DNA from: Chrysoperla carnea
Taxonomy: Eukaryota > Arthropoda > Insecta > Neuroptera > Chrysopidae
Direction of reading: 5' to 3'
DNA: 64,000 bases
NCBI RefSeq assembly: GCF_905475395.1
Contig: NC_058342.1
Span: 33,748,140 to 33,812,139, forward strand
In this document: one piece after another, positions 1-11,300 of the stretch
Layout of the letters: every line of letters begins with the position of its first letter
How positions within the stretch are numbered: the stretch's first letter is position 1
The notes under the pieces: generated by a model
Seen by the model: only the letters and a program-made list of their open reading frames with translations
Database searches by the model: none
Told to the model about the DNA's origin: nothing
Program-made: the position numbers and the translations under genes

Positions 1-12
1 ATTGTTGATATA

Positions 13-202
13 TTATAATCTTTTAACTATTGAATTTGGACGGGCTCGTCGAATCATCTGTAAAACTTGTACACTTTGAAATGGACAACTTGGATAAAAA
101 TTATGACAGCCTTGACCTTCCAAACCAGATATTAATTGACCCATATGCGCAGCATAATGATATTTTGATGACATTGTGCCATATATTAATATGTTACTTT
201 GC
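13..202 (-). CDS. Terminal coding exon of an unrecognised protein
   Basis: On the minus strand a good acceptor (pyrimidine run ending in TTTTAG) at 203-204 opens a frame of about 62 codons that stops with TAA at 13-15. The peptide begins QSNILIYGTMSSKYHYAAHM and ends RPNSIVKRL. Its balanced composition (Cys, His, Tyr, Gly) is unlike the Lys/Asn/Phe-rich noise ORFs nearby, which suggests a real conserved exon. The acceptor phase requires the preceding exon to supply two bases of the first codon. I do not recognise the family. The upstream exon may lie towards 2 kb, but the membrane exon at 1844-2132 ends in a different phase, so it cannot be joined directly. Confidence 0.5.
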
Positions 203-372
203 CTAAAACAAAAAAAAAATTTTAATATAGGGTCTTTCAATGAGAGTGATATTTTTTAATTTTTGAATTAAAAACACAATTCAATGTTAATTGTGCTTTA
301 TTTTGTAGCTTAGATATTAAAGTGCACAAAATATCATTCTTTCCCCCACAATTTTTAATGTCGAAGTTTTTC

Positions 373-726
373 CATTGACATTACATTACATAGACTAAGT
401 GCCGAACGATTTTAAGCGTGCCAACATCTGAGGTAATTTCTTAGGTCTAATAAATTGTAGATTCGTAAGAAAAATGTAAAACGAAACGTGATAAGTATTT
501 TTTTAAGCCAAAAAGCGAAAAAGTTCAGTGAAATCGCGATGTTTAATGTAAAACATTTTGTAATTTTGAAAATTTAACATTCATTGTATGTTTTTTGATT
601 AATTTTCCTATATTCTTTTGATAAATGTCTCTAGCTGACCTAAAAAATTACCTCAGTTGTTAGCAAGCTTCTCACTGTAGGGAAAGATAGTCGATGCTTA
701 GTCTATGTATAGCTATAAAGTCAATG
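373..726. mobile_element. Foldback element (MITE-like)
   Basis: Long inverted arms: CATTGACATTACATTACATA at 373 is matched in reverse complement by the segment ending CAATG at 726. A second inner pair is at about 419-447 and 637-665, around TCTGAGGTAAT / ATTACCTCAG. There is no coding capacity, so it is probably a non-autonomous DNA transposon. Target duplications could not be defined. Confidence 0.55.
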
Positions 727-1514
727 AGTTTTTTGCATTAATTCTATGACTTGAATTATACGCCTTGTAGATACGCCCCGAGCAACCCCTCAGTATTGTT
801 AGTAGTTGTTGTATTGTTGAAGGTGTCATCTGTTATTTTCACAAAAAAATCGAAATTGGTTTGGTTTAGTTCTACAATTATTATCTTATAATTTCACGAG
901 ATGGCGCTACTATACATACATTATTTGAAAAATATAAATTTTTAACCTTTTCCTAATGTCATTCTTATTAAAAGAATAGCTCTATGTGCCCACTTCCCCT
1001 ATACAGTGAATTCCTAAAGTTATTTAAATAAGAAGTGTTATTTGATACACATCCACTGACTTACTTTATTAAATTTAATAATTCGCGTTCGTTTGACGAA
1101 AGTGTGTTTTTACGAGGTGTAGCACTCATTTCGCAAATTAATTTTGGTAGACAATGTTCTTTTAACACTTCCAAAACTTCATATTTTGATTTAAAAAGGC
1201 CTGAAACAAAATAAATTACGTGTTTTTATTCAAATTAAATATAATCGCGCCAAAATAGCTTTTTTTTTTGGACGATTTTGTGATTGAGCCGACAAATCTA
1301 TTTCACTGACAAGACACTTGTAAATATGTTATCAAGTTTAAAAATATTTGGAATAAGTTACGATATGTAAAATTTAACCAAAAATTTGGTAAATTGATAT
1401 AGGTGTTCTTAAAATGACCTATTTAGTTCTCAGTTTCAGCACGATATCTCAAAAACGAAAAGAGATATCAAGGTGAAATTTTTATAGTGTGCTTAAGACG
1501 TAAAAAGTGAGTTT

Positions 1515-1801
1515 TAGTTCGTAAATGAGTAACATAGGTTATAACTTGACAATATGTAGACGAAAAGTAAGAATACAATTTTTCGATATCTGGACTAATT
1601 TTCAAAATATCGAAAATTGAAAATTTTATTGAATTATTTAGCTTTCGATATTTCGAAACAAGAAAGATATCGAAAAATGTTATTCTTATTTTTCATCTAT
1701 ATTCATGAAGTTATAACAAAATTTATCATCAAAGTTGAAAATACGGTACAAATATTTTCAACCCTAAATTTAAAATTGCGTTAGTGCTCGTACTACCTTA
1801 A
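1515..1801. mobile_element. TTAA-bounded hairpin repeat, partial copy
   Basis: This stretch carries the internal hairpin TTTTTCGATATCTGG ... TATCGAAAAA also found at 13040-13250 and 60370-60540, and ends with TACTACC followed by TTAA at 1798-1801. It is one terminus of the TTAA/GGTAGTA family. The left terminus is not clear. Confidence 0.5.
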
Positions 1802-1843
1802 ATGAGTTAACAACAGATGGCATTCGAAAAAACAAGATTATAC

Positions 1844-2132
1844 CTAATTTCTCTATCGTGTCCTTTTCAATTTGTTCATCTAAATTCAAAGCAACTGTTC
1901 CACCATGTAAACCAGGCACACGTGGTTCCACTAAACCTTTTTTCACTGGAAACTCTTTTTTATTAATCTGTTTTTTCTGATGTAAATTTTTACTCTTGTC
2001 ATATAAATCCGTTGTCTGATTAGAAAAATATTTTTGATATAACACATGCACAACACCAATATAATCCACGTTTAATAACAAAAATATCAACGCAATTATT
2101 GCAATACGTCCTAAAAATGCTATCACATCCAT
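1844..2132 (-). CDS. Candidate first exon of a small membrane-anchored protein, unknown family
   Basis: An ATG at 2130-2132 (minus) opens a frame with a strongly hydrophobic stretch at about residues 3-21 (IAFLGRIAIIALIFLLLNV), then a basic, hydrophilic region rich in Lys and Gln, then a less biased segment with a PRVPGLHGGTVALNLDEQ motif. This looks like an N-terminal signal anchor and stem, as in type II membrane proteins. A GTATAA donor follows at 1842-1843, giving 96 codons plus one base. Reading through the donor runs into a TTAA-type repeat terminus (1791-1801), which supports the exon ending there. No next exon was found. The function is unknown and the gene model is partial. Confidence 0.4.
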
Positions 2133-2171
2133 AATTTCCCAAACGAAAACTATTTCTGTTTTAATTGTCAA

Positions 2172-4429
2172 ATTATTTTTTTCATTTGTTACATTTTTTG
2201 CATCAAATCATGATTACTTTGATCGTATAACTGAAAACAAACAAAATCAAAGTGAACTTAGGTAATCATGTTATATTACTTAAATGAAAGTATTACTTTT
2301 GTTCAGTGAAAGTATTTCTTTCATTAATTTCACTTTCTTTCATGTGTACATAAAACACATACCTATTTTATTATGTAATTCAACACATAATATATTTATT
2401 CATTTACATATTTTTATAAATCCCGCTATTTTATTAAAAAGGGGAGAGGGAGATCAACGACCCTTATTTTAATTAAATGGCTAAATGGGCTATAGCTCCG
2501 TGCAGAGGCGGATTTACGCTTAGGGACGTGAGGTCTAAGTCTAGGGCGGTATCATTTGAGGAGCCCTGAACCTAATTAATTTTTCTCGGTCTTTGAAAAG
2601 TTGAAATTAATTAAATTTATCGTTTACTGTGAGGTTCAATTTTACTATTTTTAAAAGAATCACTTCCGCATAGAGCAAAAAGTGTGCCATATTAGACGGG
2701 TGGGTGCCATATCGAACGGGGTCTATAATCTAATGGCCCCGCGGGATGGACATTTTAAAGAGTTGACCAGAAAAATGTTTTAAAATAAGTACTCTTTCTA
2801 TGGGTGTATCGAGGATAGATCAAAACATGGCTGATGCCTCCCCCACTCCTAGACCTGGATTAAGTTGGCTTGAAGTATTACCTAATGGCAAAATAATATT
2901 GAATATATGAAGTTTTTGGTTACAAAAATATCAAGTGGGGCTTCCTTCTAGACCAAAAATTCTTGTTTTGCACTTTTCCTGCCCTGGGCTAAAACCTACA
3001 TACGATTATGAGTTGTCTTTAGCTAGTTTAGTATATTTTTTGAATATAAAACGAAATTCTTATTTAGTGTATGTAATGCCATCTTGGTATATAAAATGAA
3101 ACTAGAATGTTTTTAGTAGTTTTAATTTGGTGTATGTAGTGTCATCTATGAATATTATAGAAAAGTACCATTATATTTGTATTACACTGCCATCTATAAA
3201 TTTTAAGTGGAACTATCAATAATTTTCTGAATACAATGTTATCCATAAATGGTATAGGAAATTAATAGCATTATCTCCACGAAAGTGGGAAAAAATTTCC
3301 CAGTAAAAAGATGATAATTTCGAGCTCCTACTGAATATCTGCTTAAAATTTAATCCAAATAAAATTTTGAGAATGAATAATATAATTCGGCTCATAGTGA
3401 ATTTTTCTTTTTTTGTTTTAAATTTTATAGGATGGAACGAGGGCTGGTGTGAGGATTATTGGACTTGGAGGGGGAGTAAGTAAAACACTAAACAGATTTG
3501 TTGATAGTACATAGATGTCTTTAATAGGTCACTTGTTTTTAAAATTTTTTGTTTGGCTTGTGCTTACATATTAAATACAATAGATTTTCATATTTTCTTT
3601 TTTGTTATTTTTTTTTTTTACAAATAGTTTTTCATGTCTTGTATTCATATGCATCGTTTTTCCTTTATTTTCATACAAATTATAGACTATTCATTTTTAT
3701 AGTTTTTATTTTTATTTTAATACTTTGGCCAATATCATTTTTAAATTTTTTTTAATTTACTTTTATTTTAAACTAAGCAATTTTGCTGGCTACAACTTTT
3801 TAATTATGCCCTCACAAAATACTGATCATTCAAAACACAACGGTAAATAAACAAATGAAAAATTTTTAATTGAAAAAAAGAAAATATAATTCAACTAATT
3901 TTTTTTTATGCTATATTCCCCCTCTCCCAAAAGATTTGGTCTTATTTCCCCGATTCCCAGTTGACAGAGGAAATTCTTTTTGCTGGAGTCAGTTGCTGCT
4001 TCTTAAAAGTATTTAATAAGGGGTAAAGGGATGGGAGTTTTTTTTACCGTATGATTTTTGAAGGGTGGCCTAACCATAGAATAAAATCCTGTAGAACAGG
4101 CGGCCCTGTTTTTGTCTTTCTAATACTAATAATGAATCACAATTAAAGTATGTAATTAATAAGTATAATAAAGTAATTAATAAAATAATAAAAGTAAAAA
4201 TGATTGAAATGAATAATCATAGATGTCGTTACTCGATACTTAAGTAAGTAATCGATTGAATTATAAATGGTTGAATAATATGATAAAAATAATAAAATAA
4301 TGAAAAACAAATTGTTGGTTTTTAGAATTGTTTTTTGTATGTTTTGGTATGTTTGTTGTATGTTTGTATGTTTGTATGGTTGAGTTTTATTTCTCAGCTC
4401 AGATGTTCTTTTGTCATTTTTCTGCTTAT
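2172..4429. other. Non-coding stretch between the candidate membrane exon and arginine kinase
   Basis: No convincing exon. It contains a GAGGCGGATTTACGC motif at about 2506 that resembles hAT-type transposon ends, and a degenerate tandem repeat at about 3065-3260 in which each unit contains a variant of TGCCATCTAT, spaced roughly 50-65 bases apart. Long T-runs and A+T-rich ORFs of low complexity make up the rest. The last part (4386 onward) is the arginine kinase 3' untranslated region. Confidence 0.5.
4386..4391 (-). terminator. Poly(A) signal AATAAA of arginine kinase
   Basis: On the minus strand AATAAA lies about 40 bases after the arginine kinase stop codon (4430-4432), a plausible but unusually close polyadenylation signal. 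Cleavage was not observed; this is sequence match only. Confidence 0.4.
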
Positions 4430-7244
4430 TTACAATTCTTTTTCAATTTTGATGAGCTCAGTGATGCCATCGTACATTTCTTTAACGGCTTGGTATTCAG
4501 TCAAACCCATACGCCGTTTGTTTGAAATGTCGTAAATGCCACCTTCGGCTTCAGTGTGTTCACCACGTGTACCACGTACTTGTAAATTGAATTTACCAGC
4601 AATTTCGTCCAATTTTGCTTTGTTGGCAGCCAATTTTGGTACCTGTAACGAAATTATTTTTATGAATTTATCGAAAATTTACTTAGTTCAAGGTAGGGAA
4701 ATTAAAAAAAATCAGAGTCTATGTTTCGCAGTGCCCTCCTCACCAATTAGGAAGCCTAGGCGGTCGAAAAAGAACCTCCAAAAAAAGGAAACTGTACTTT
4801 TTTAATTTTCACTTTTAAAATTAAAATTTTAGATAAATGGCCCCCGTTAGGGCTAATGAAAATGGAAGTGCCAACCGTAGCGTAAGGACGGAAAAAAGGT
4901 AATCCCCCGCCACTGCTGAAGTGTGTCTCCACTAAAAATCCATGTCTATGAGCCACAACAATTGTAAATGTGGCACAGATGATTGATTGACGATTAAATT
5001 AGGAAGATATTGCCCTAAATCTCTCGAAATTCTCGAATCCAGATACTTTCTTAGAAAATATTAATCTGATAGTCAAATAAACTGAATTTTCATGACTTTT
5101 TGAATCCCAGTTAATGTAGAAAATCAAAAGCGGAGACAAGTTTTGGGTCCTTAACTCATACTCCATTTTAATGAAATTCTGACAGAAAATCTTCTCGACC
5201 AGGATGTATTTTTGCCTAAAGCTGATAGGTTATTCTGAAGATTGTGCAGATTCTTGAGAAATTTCTTACTCTGGGCCCAGTTATTTTACCATTCCTGGGT
5301 CTTACAGTTTCAGCCGATAAAGATATATCAGACGAGGACAAGGGTAAAGAAAACTAATAGGTTTAAATGTCATTTGTCAAAATACATACCTTAATGTGCA
5401 CTGAGGCACGGATTGTAGTTCCCAAGTTGGTTGGGCAGAAGGTGAGGAAACCTAATCTGTCATCATGTGAGAATGGAATACGTTTTTCGATGTCATTGAC
5501 AGCAGTTGTTAAACGGCGGAATACTTGGCCTAAATCACCACCCATTTGCATGGAGATGATACGTAAGTGATCTTCTTCGTTACACCAGACCAAGAAAGTT
5601 TTGTTCTCATTGTGGTAGATACCACGACCAGTTGGCCAGAAGCGGCATGCGTTTGCTGTTTGTAAGAAACGGTCACCTTCTTTGAACAAGAAATGATCGT
5701 CGATGAGTTTTTGTTGGACTTCTTTGGTCATACCAGCCAATGGATAGTATGTGCCTTTAAGTTCGCCTTCCAATCCAGACAAGGTGGATGAAACTTTGTC
5801 TTGCATCTCTTTGTATTGTTCCTCAGTTAAACATGGGTTGAATGGGTAGCCTTGGAGTGAGCGACCGCATCGGACACGGGTTGAGACAACATATTCACCA
5901 GCAGGGTCTAAGTTTCCAAGTGTATCACAGTCACCAAAATCTTTTGGTGGATGTTTGTCGGTTTTCTTGAATCCATTATGGTAGTCTTCGATGATTGGGT
6001 CGAATAAATCAGCGAATACTGTGTAAGCTTCAGCATCTGGGGCGTAGATACCTACTCCGGAATCATGGTTGGCCAAACCTATGTACAAAAAAAATAATAC
6101 ATTAAAAAAATTATATTTTTATACCCTGTATATATGAAATATATATATCAAGGTATACTAAGTTTAGTCCCAAGTTTGTAACGGTTAAAGATACTGATGT
6201 TACGAAATTTTTCAAAGCTTATTCTAGAGGATATACAAGTGGTCGAAGAAACGAAGGAATAAAGTCCGAAAAATTTGAGCAGTAAGTCGGCTTAAATGTG
6301 GTTTTCGGCATTCGATTCGTTAGAGCGTCAGGAAACCTAGTCTGATTTATAAGAAATTAAAAATATGCAATTAGCATAATTAATATGCATTTTATAATTG
6401 CATTTTAAATTGACCGTTAATATTAAATCCCAATCCCCCGAGTAACGACTGATAATATGACAAATTTCTCGAAAACTCCAGGCGGCGATAGGGATACCGT
6501 TAAACCAGGTACCTTCGAGACCAATTTTATCACGATATTCGTGTTCAGCGAAAGAGTGGAATATTTTCTGATTTTGCTTGAGAATTTAAAAAAAAAAGTC
6601 TTACCTGATTGGATACAGTCAAGAAGTGTTGAACCAAAAGATGTTTGTTTAGTTTTGAGTTGATCGAAAATTTCACGGGTCAAATATTTCTTCAACAAAG
6701 ATTTGGAATCGGATGCTTCCAATTTTTTGAATTCAGTTTCAAGTTTTTCAAGTACTTCTGCAGAAACCATGTTGCGTTTGGATTTGCTGTAAAATAAAAG
6801 AAAAATAAACTAAATTAGTAAAATTTTAACAAAATTTCGATTTTTTTGGACATTTTAAAATCGATTTCAATTTCAAAATCATGATTATTTCATGAGTTTA
6901 AGAATAATTTCATTTTTAAAAACTACAGCACTTGAGAAGTCAGGTCAATTCTCTTTATCTCAAATAATTTTATCACATTTTTGTATTTTTGTACTATTTA
7001 CCCAAACATTCTGTATTTTGGATAATTTTTATAAATTCGAATATCGATATCTTTTTATTTTATTTAGACGCACTGAGTTAATAAGACAATGCATTTTCCA
7101 CTACGCTATAGCTAAATGAGAAAAATTCGCGCGTTATGCAAATTGTGATCACATAAAAAGATAAAAAGGATACCTTTCATCGTTTGTCTCTGCATTCTCG
7201 ATAACTGTCGCATTTTTTTTATCTTTTGAAGCACAACCGCCCAT
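4430..7244 (-). CDS. ArgK: Arginine kinase, complete, 4 coding exons
   Basis: ATP:arginine phosphotransferase, which makes phosphoarginine as the arthropod energy buffer, normally cytosolic and abundant in muscle and nerve. Exons (minus): 7174-7244 (alternative N-terminus), 6605-6786, 5390-6078 and 4430-4642; all junctions are GT-AG and in phase. Starting at the Met at 6768-6770 the protein is 355 residues, the usual insect length. All key residues are present, each one position lower than in horseshoe-crab numbering: substrate loop SGVGIY at 62-67, phosphate-binding Arg123, Arg125, Arg228, Arg279 and Arg308, catalytic Glu224 (NEEDHLR), reactive Cys270 (CPTNLGT) and Glu313 (RGEHTE) in the mobile loop. 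Intron 2 holds a copy of a foldback repeat. Identification is near certain; the isoform structure is inferred. Confidence 0.97.
6205..6600. repeat. Foldback-repeat fragment in arginine kinase intron 2
   Basis: The segments CTCGAAAACTCCAGGCGGCG ... GTACCTTCGAGACCAATTTT ... TCGTGTTCAGCG (about 6465-6550) and GGTTTTCGGCATTCGATTCG (about 6300-6320) recur in the 14055-14911 element and near 58190-58510. They are pieces of one interspersed family and account for most of this intron. Confidence 0.65.
7174..7244 (-). CDS. ArgK: Alternative first coding exon of arginine kinase with an acylation-type N-terminus
   Basis: ATG at 7242-7244 encodes [20 protein letters not shown] and four further residues, ending in AG before a GTATCC donor (7172-7173). 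The next exon (6786) starts with C, giving AGC (Ser), and continues SKSKRN directly into the standard Met at 6770, with no stop. Gly2, Ser6 and Lys7 match the MGxxxSK N-myristoylation consensus, and Cys4 is placed for palmitoylation. The product would be the 355-residue kinase with a 29-residue N-terminal extension, probably tethered to a membrane. The standard cytosolic form would start at 6770 from this or another upstream exon. Exact splicing and frame support the exon; acylation is inferred. Confidence 0.75.
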
Positions 7245-10200
7245 TTAGCCACTTATAATTTAAATTTGAGTTATATACAAGAAAAAAGTTCTCCAAAAAA
7301 AATTTGCAACACAGCACAAATTTTATTTTGTACGTTTATTGTAAAAAACAATTATGAAAAACAAATTTTCACGTTCCAAAAAATGGAAAAAGGAAAAATT
7401 GTATAATATATATCACAGTTTGTTTGAAAAATTAAAAAAACGGAAAAAATTTGATTGTAGAAAAATTGTTGTATATTTATATTTGAAATATATCGAACAC
7501 TCGAAAAAGCACTTTAAATTGTTGAAAAAAATTGATTTATTACAAAATTTAAATCGAAATTCGTTGATATAAAATTTTCACTAATGTTTCTAAGAGTAAT
7601 CGGGGTTTGTGAATAAAATAATTCTAATTTTCACTATATACTATTAAAATCCAGTCACGCCTTCGTTATGCGCATGCGTTCAATATATCTACAAGCTACA
7701 AACGAGGAAAATACACAACCACTTTTCTAAGCTAGTAAAAAAAACCACCCTAATATTAAAATATTGACCCCCCTCTAAAATAAACTTGTTGGTATCACAA
7801 TTTGCATTTATAGAATAAATATATAAAAAAAAATTCGGTTTTTCAGCAGAGAACACGTGTAATGTAAATTTCCATTAATTTTCAAGTATTGTTTTACCTA
7901 ATTATCTGATAAGTCTTTTAAAATCAATTTCAAAATTTCACACAATCTTATCGGTTTCGAGTCATTTCGGAGTATTATTCATACATTTTTTTTTATCTAA
8001 TCATAGTTTTTAATTTTGTTTTTAGGCCACTTAGAAACATAATATATCACAATTAAAAAGTTTTCTGATTCAAGTTGCAAAGTGAGTACGTAGGGGCTTT
8101 AGATTTAATCAATTTTTTTAAGAATTGATTTTTTAAATTTTGATTAAAACATGAAATTTTAATTATTCGATACAACGATTAATTTTGTAACAGTTTGTAG
8201 TGGCCGCCGCCGAGCCGCATACTTAAATTTTAAACATTGTTTAATTAGTTCGATTATTTTGATAAAATATTCTGAATACAGGAAATTGGAAACGTTTGTT
8301 TACAAATATTTAATCAAATAGTTTATTAATTGAATTTCTGAATATAAATGTTTATAATTCATCGAATAATTATATTCCAAAATCAAATTTTAAATTCAAT
8401 TTTAATACCTTTGCCTTTACGCTTGTGTTCTAACGATTACGCTAATATTTTTCGAAATATAGTCTGAAATACTCTTAATAGAATATGGAATTTTTTTGTA
8501 TTTTTTTAGGTTCCAATTGTCTTGGAAATGGGATCTTTTTGGTTTTAATTTTTTGGATTTATCGTTTCACAAGATCCTTAAATAAATAATCAAATATCTG
8601 CACTAAAATTTCTCTATTTCTGTGCTTTTAAGGATAATTAATATCCAAACAAAAAAATCAGTCGATTTTACGGTTACTAGAGGTTGATTCGGTGCTTACT
8701 TTAACTAAAGTCATCCCTCTCCGAGGAAAAATGAAAGCCCGGTTGTCTAGGACACAAACCGGTTGAGTTGGATCTCCTCGATATAAGAAGTAATAAAAGT
8801 TTTTTCATCATTTTGATCAGATATTTAAATATAGAAGTCGTGTGATTATCTCATTTTTTTAATAACAATTTTATTGATTAGTAAAAATATTATTGATCAG
8901 TAATAAATAATTTAATAATATAATTATAATAATTTAAAATACAGCTATAGTTCGGTTATTATCATGTTTTATGCAAACGTCATTACATATATGTAAAATA
9001 AAAAGTATATCATTCAATAGAGATTATCATAAAAAACATGCATTGATTTGTAACACTTATGCAAACTACATTACATTTGTGCTATAAACCTTGCATAACA
9101 TACAAATATTATTAATTTTTTTAGAAGAAAACATTTGAATGAAACATGAGTTTACATTAATTTTAGGGATAAGTTATTTTGATCTCCGGTGCAGACTTTA
9201 TCTAAAGTAGTGTGCGTTGCGTAATAGACATGTTACGTGCTCCAAAATAAAACTGATACTGAGTTTTCAGTGAATATTCAAGGTATAAAAAATGTAAATA
9301 TTTATATTAATTATGATAGGTTTGTGTATCAAATAAAAAAATTTATGAGGTTTATGTCTTAGATAAATATATTTTATGAGGAATCAACACTGGATATATC
9401 AAGAAATTTAAGTATCGGTTGTAATCTTTTGTAATAGCTAGGGAATTTTTATGAAACTAATTCGATCGTCATCCTAAGATAAAATTTTCCAAAAAATATG
9501 AATAATAGAGGTCGCTAGATAAGGCTTTTCGACGTTTTGCAATATGAGAATTACTTACGGCGAACGTGGAGGAAATATCCCAAGCTTTTCAAGACGTTAT
9601 AATAGTAGTTATCCAAAAGGACTGATTTAATATTTGAAAATTAATTTAACATAAGAAAATTCGTGTTTTTGACCTAGGCTTGAAATTTTCTATCACGATA
9701 TTTTCGTGAAGAATAAAATATTTATATGATAGCAATTTATTTGAACTTGAGTAAAAATATTTAGTTCAAATCAGTTTAAAATTAATCGGAATTGAAACAA
9801 TTTAAATTTACTAATAAAATTCAATTAACTATTATCTATTTCATATAAACTGGAATGTTTATCCAAATGATTATTTTCGGTAGCGGATTTAAGTTACCGG
9901 CAAAGTAATAATTGCTCACTAGGGTTAGACTTTGCTGATGAACCCCCCGGGCCTATATCAAGCAGAATAAGCTCTCTTTTAATATTCAAGTTTTCGTAAA
10001 TTATCGTTTTCCAAATTTGAGTCGATGTTACTACAATTTATCATAAGACCATTTTTTTTCCAAGTCTCATATTTACAGAGTTCTAAAATACAAAATTTAT
10101 ACTGAAAACTTTTCGACTTTTTGTTTGATATGGAAAATTTATTCTTCTGAGATTCGTCGGGACTTGTATAATCAAAATACCTGCAGAAATAAAACTACGA

Positions 10201-10830
10201 TCTCAAAAAATTTTATCCACCATTGGAGACGAGTCTTGAAAATGACGGCTAATTTGCTAACCTGTTACTTATAGCCTGAAAGTGTTTTAAAATATTCGAT
10301 TCACATAATTTGAAATAATCAATTCGAATTATTAAATTAAATTCAATTGAAATGAAGTAATATGAAACGATTAAAAACAATAATTTTATTAATTATTTTG
10401 TTTCTTGTCTGAATATTTTAAGAATGTACATTTTTATACATAATTTTTGTTTTCGTAACCGGCACTAGCTTGTTCCCTTCGTGTTTGTCACTTTGATTAC
10501 AAACCTGTAAAAATGGTTGCATATACATTAAAAATTAATGTAACGACATTAAAGAAACCTTCAATCATAGTCCTTATACATGGTCGTACCAAGGGGAAGA
10601 AAGATTTGGATAACTGCTCCTGCCCTTTTCAGGACCTGGATTTGTCATTGATATAGTTAGCTAAGTGTTCGTTAGTGCCCAAACTTTTTGATCAAAAAAA
10701 TTTGTTCGTTCTATTTAGAGAAATGTTGCTAAGAGTTAATTTGGTGATAAGAGCACAAAAATCATCTTTCTCACAGGAAAAATGAGAGCTTACCAGTCAA
10801 AAACAAGCAAGAATAGGTTTGGGCTCTTTA
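7245..10830. other. Gene-free A+T-rich stretch upstream of arginine kinase
   Basis: This should include the arginine kinase promoter and any non-coding first exons, but no single element can be assigned. No exon with balanced amino-acid composition was seen on either strand. A small G+C-richer patch occurs at 8685-8790 and another at 9185-9240; neither encodes a recognisable protein. Confidence 0.4.
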
Positions 10831-10834
10831 TTAT

Positions 10835-11300
10835 ACCATGTATATGAAATACACCAAGGTATACTAAGTTTAGTCCCAAGTTAGGTGTTCATAAAATCAC
10901 CTAATTAGTCCATTTCCGATTGTCTGTCTGTCTATCTGTCGTCTGTTTGTCGTCTGTTTGTCGTCTGTCTGTCCGTCTGTCATCACGATTACTCAAAACC
11001 GAAAAGATATATCAAGCTGAAATTTTATAGCGTGCTTAGGACGTAAAAAGTGAGGTCGAGTTCGTAAATGAGGTCAACATAGGTCAATTGAGTCTTGGGT
11101 TCGTAGTACCCATCTTGTAAACCGTTAGAGATAAAACAAAAGTTTAAATGTAAAAAATGTTTCTTATAGAAAAATAAACAACTTTTGTTTGAAACTGTTT
11201 ACCCGTGAGAGCGCAAATTGTATAGTATGTATTATATGGGAATATCAGTTATACCAGTTATGTTACAGAGTAATCAACACTGTCTGTACATGGTATTTCA
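10835..11300 (+). repeat. Interspersed repeat with AAGTTTAGTCCCAAG core and TCTG microsatellite
   Basis: Begins near TATACCATG and contains AGTTTAGTCCCAAG, a (TCTG)n/TCGTCTGTTTG microsatellite at about 10917-10985, ACCGAAAAGATATATCAAGC and GACGTAAAAAGTGAGGTCGA. Related copies occur at about 1430-1550, 6140-6200, 20215-20340 (reverse), 22080-22500 and 49125-49290. There is no coding capacity; it is probably a non-autonomous transposon family. Confidence 0.7.

Noticed and set aside
202-1844. Joining the membrane exon at 1844-2132 directly to the exon at 13-202
   Set aside because: Phase mismatch gives an immediate stop; at least one further exon would be needed.
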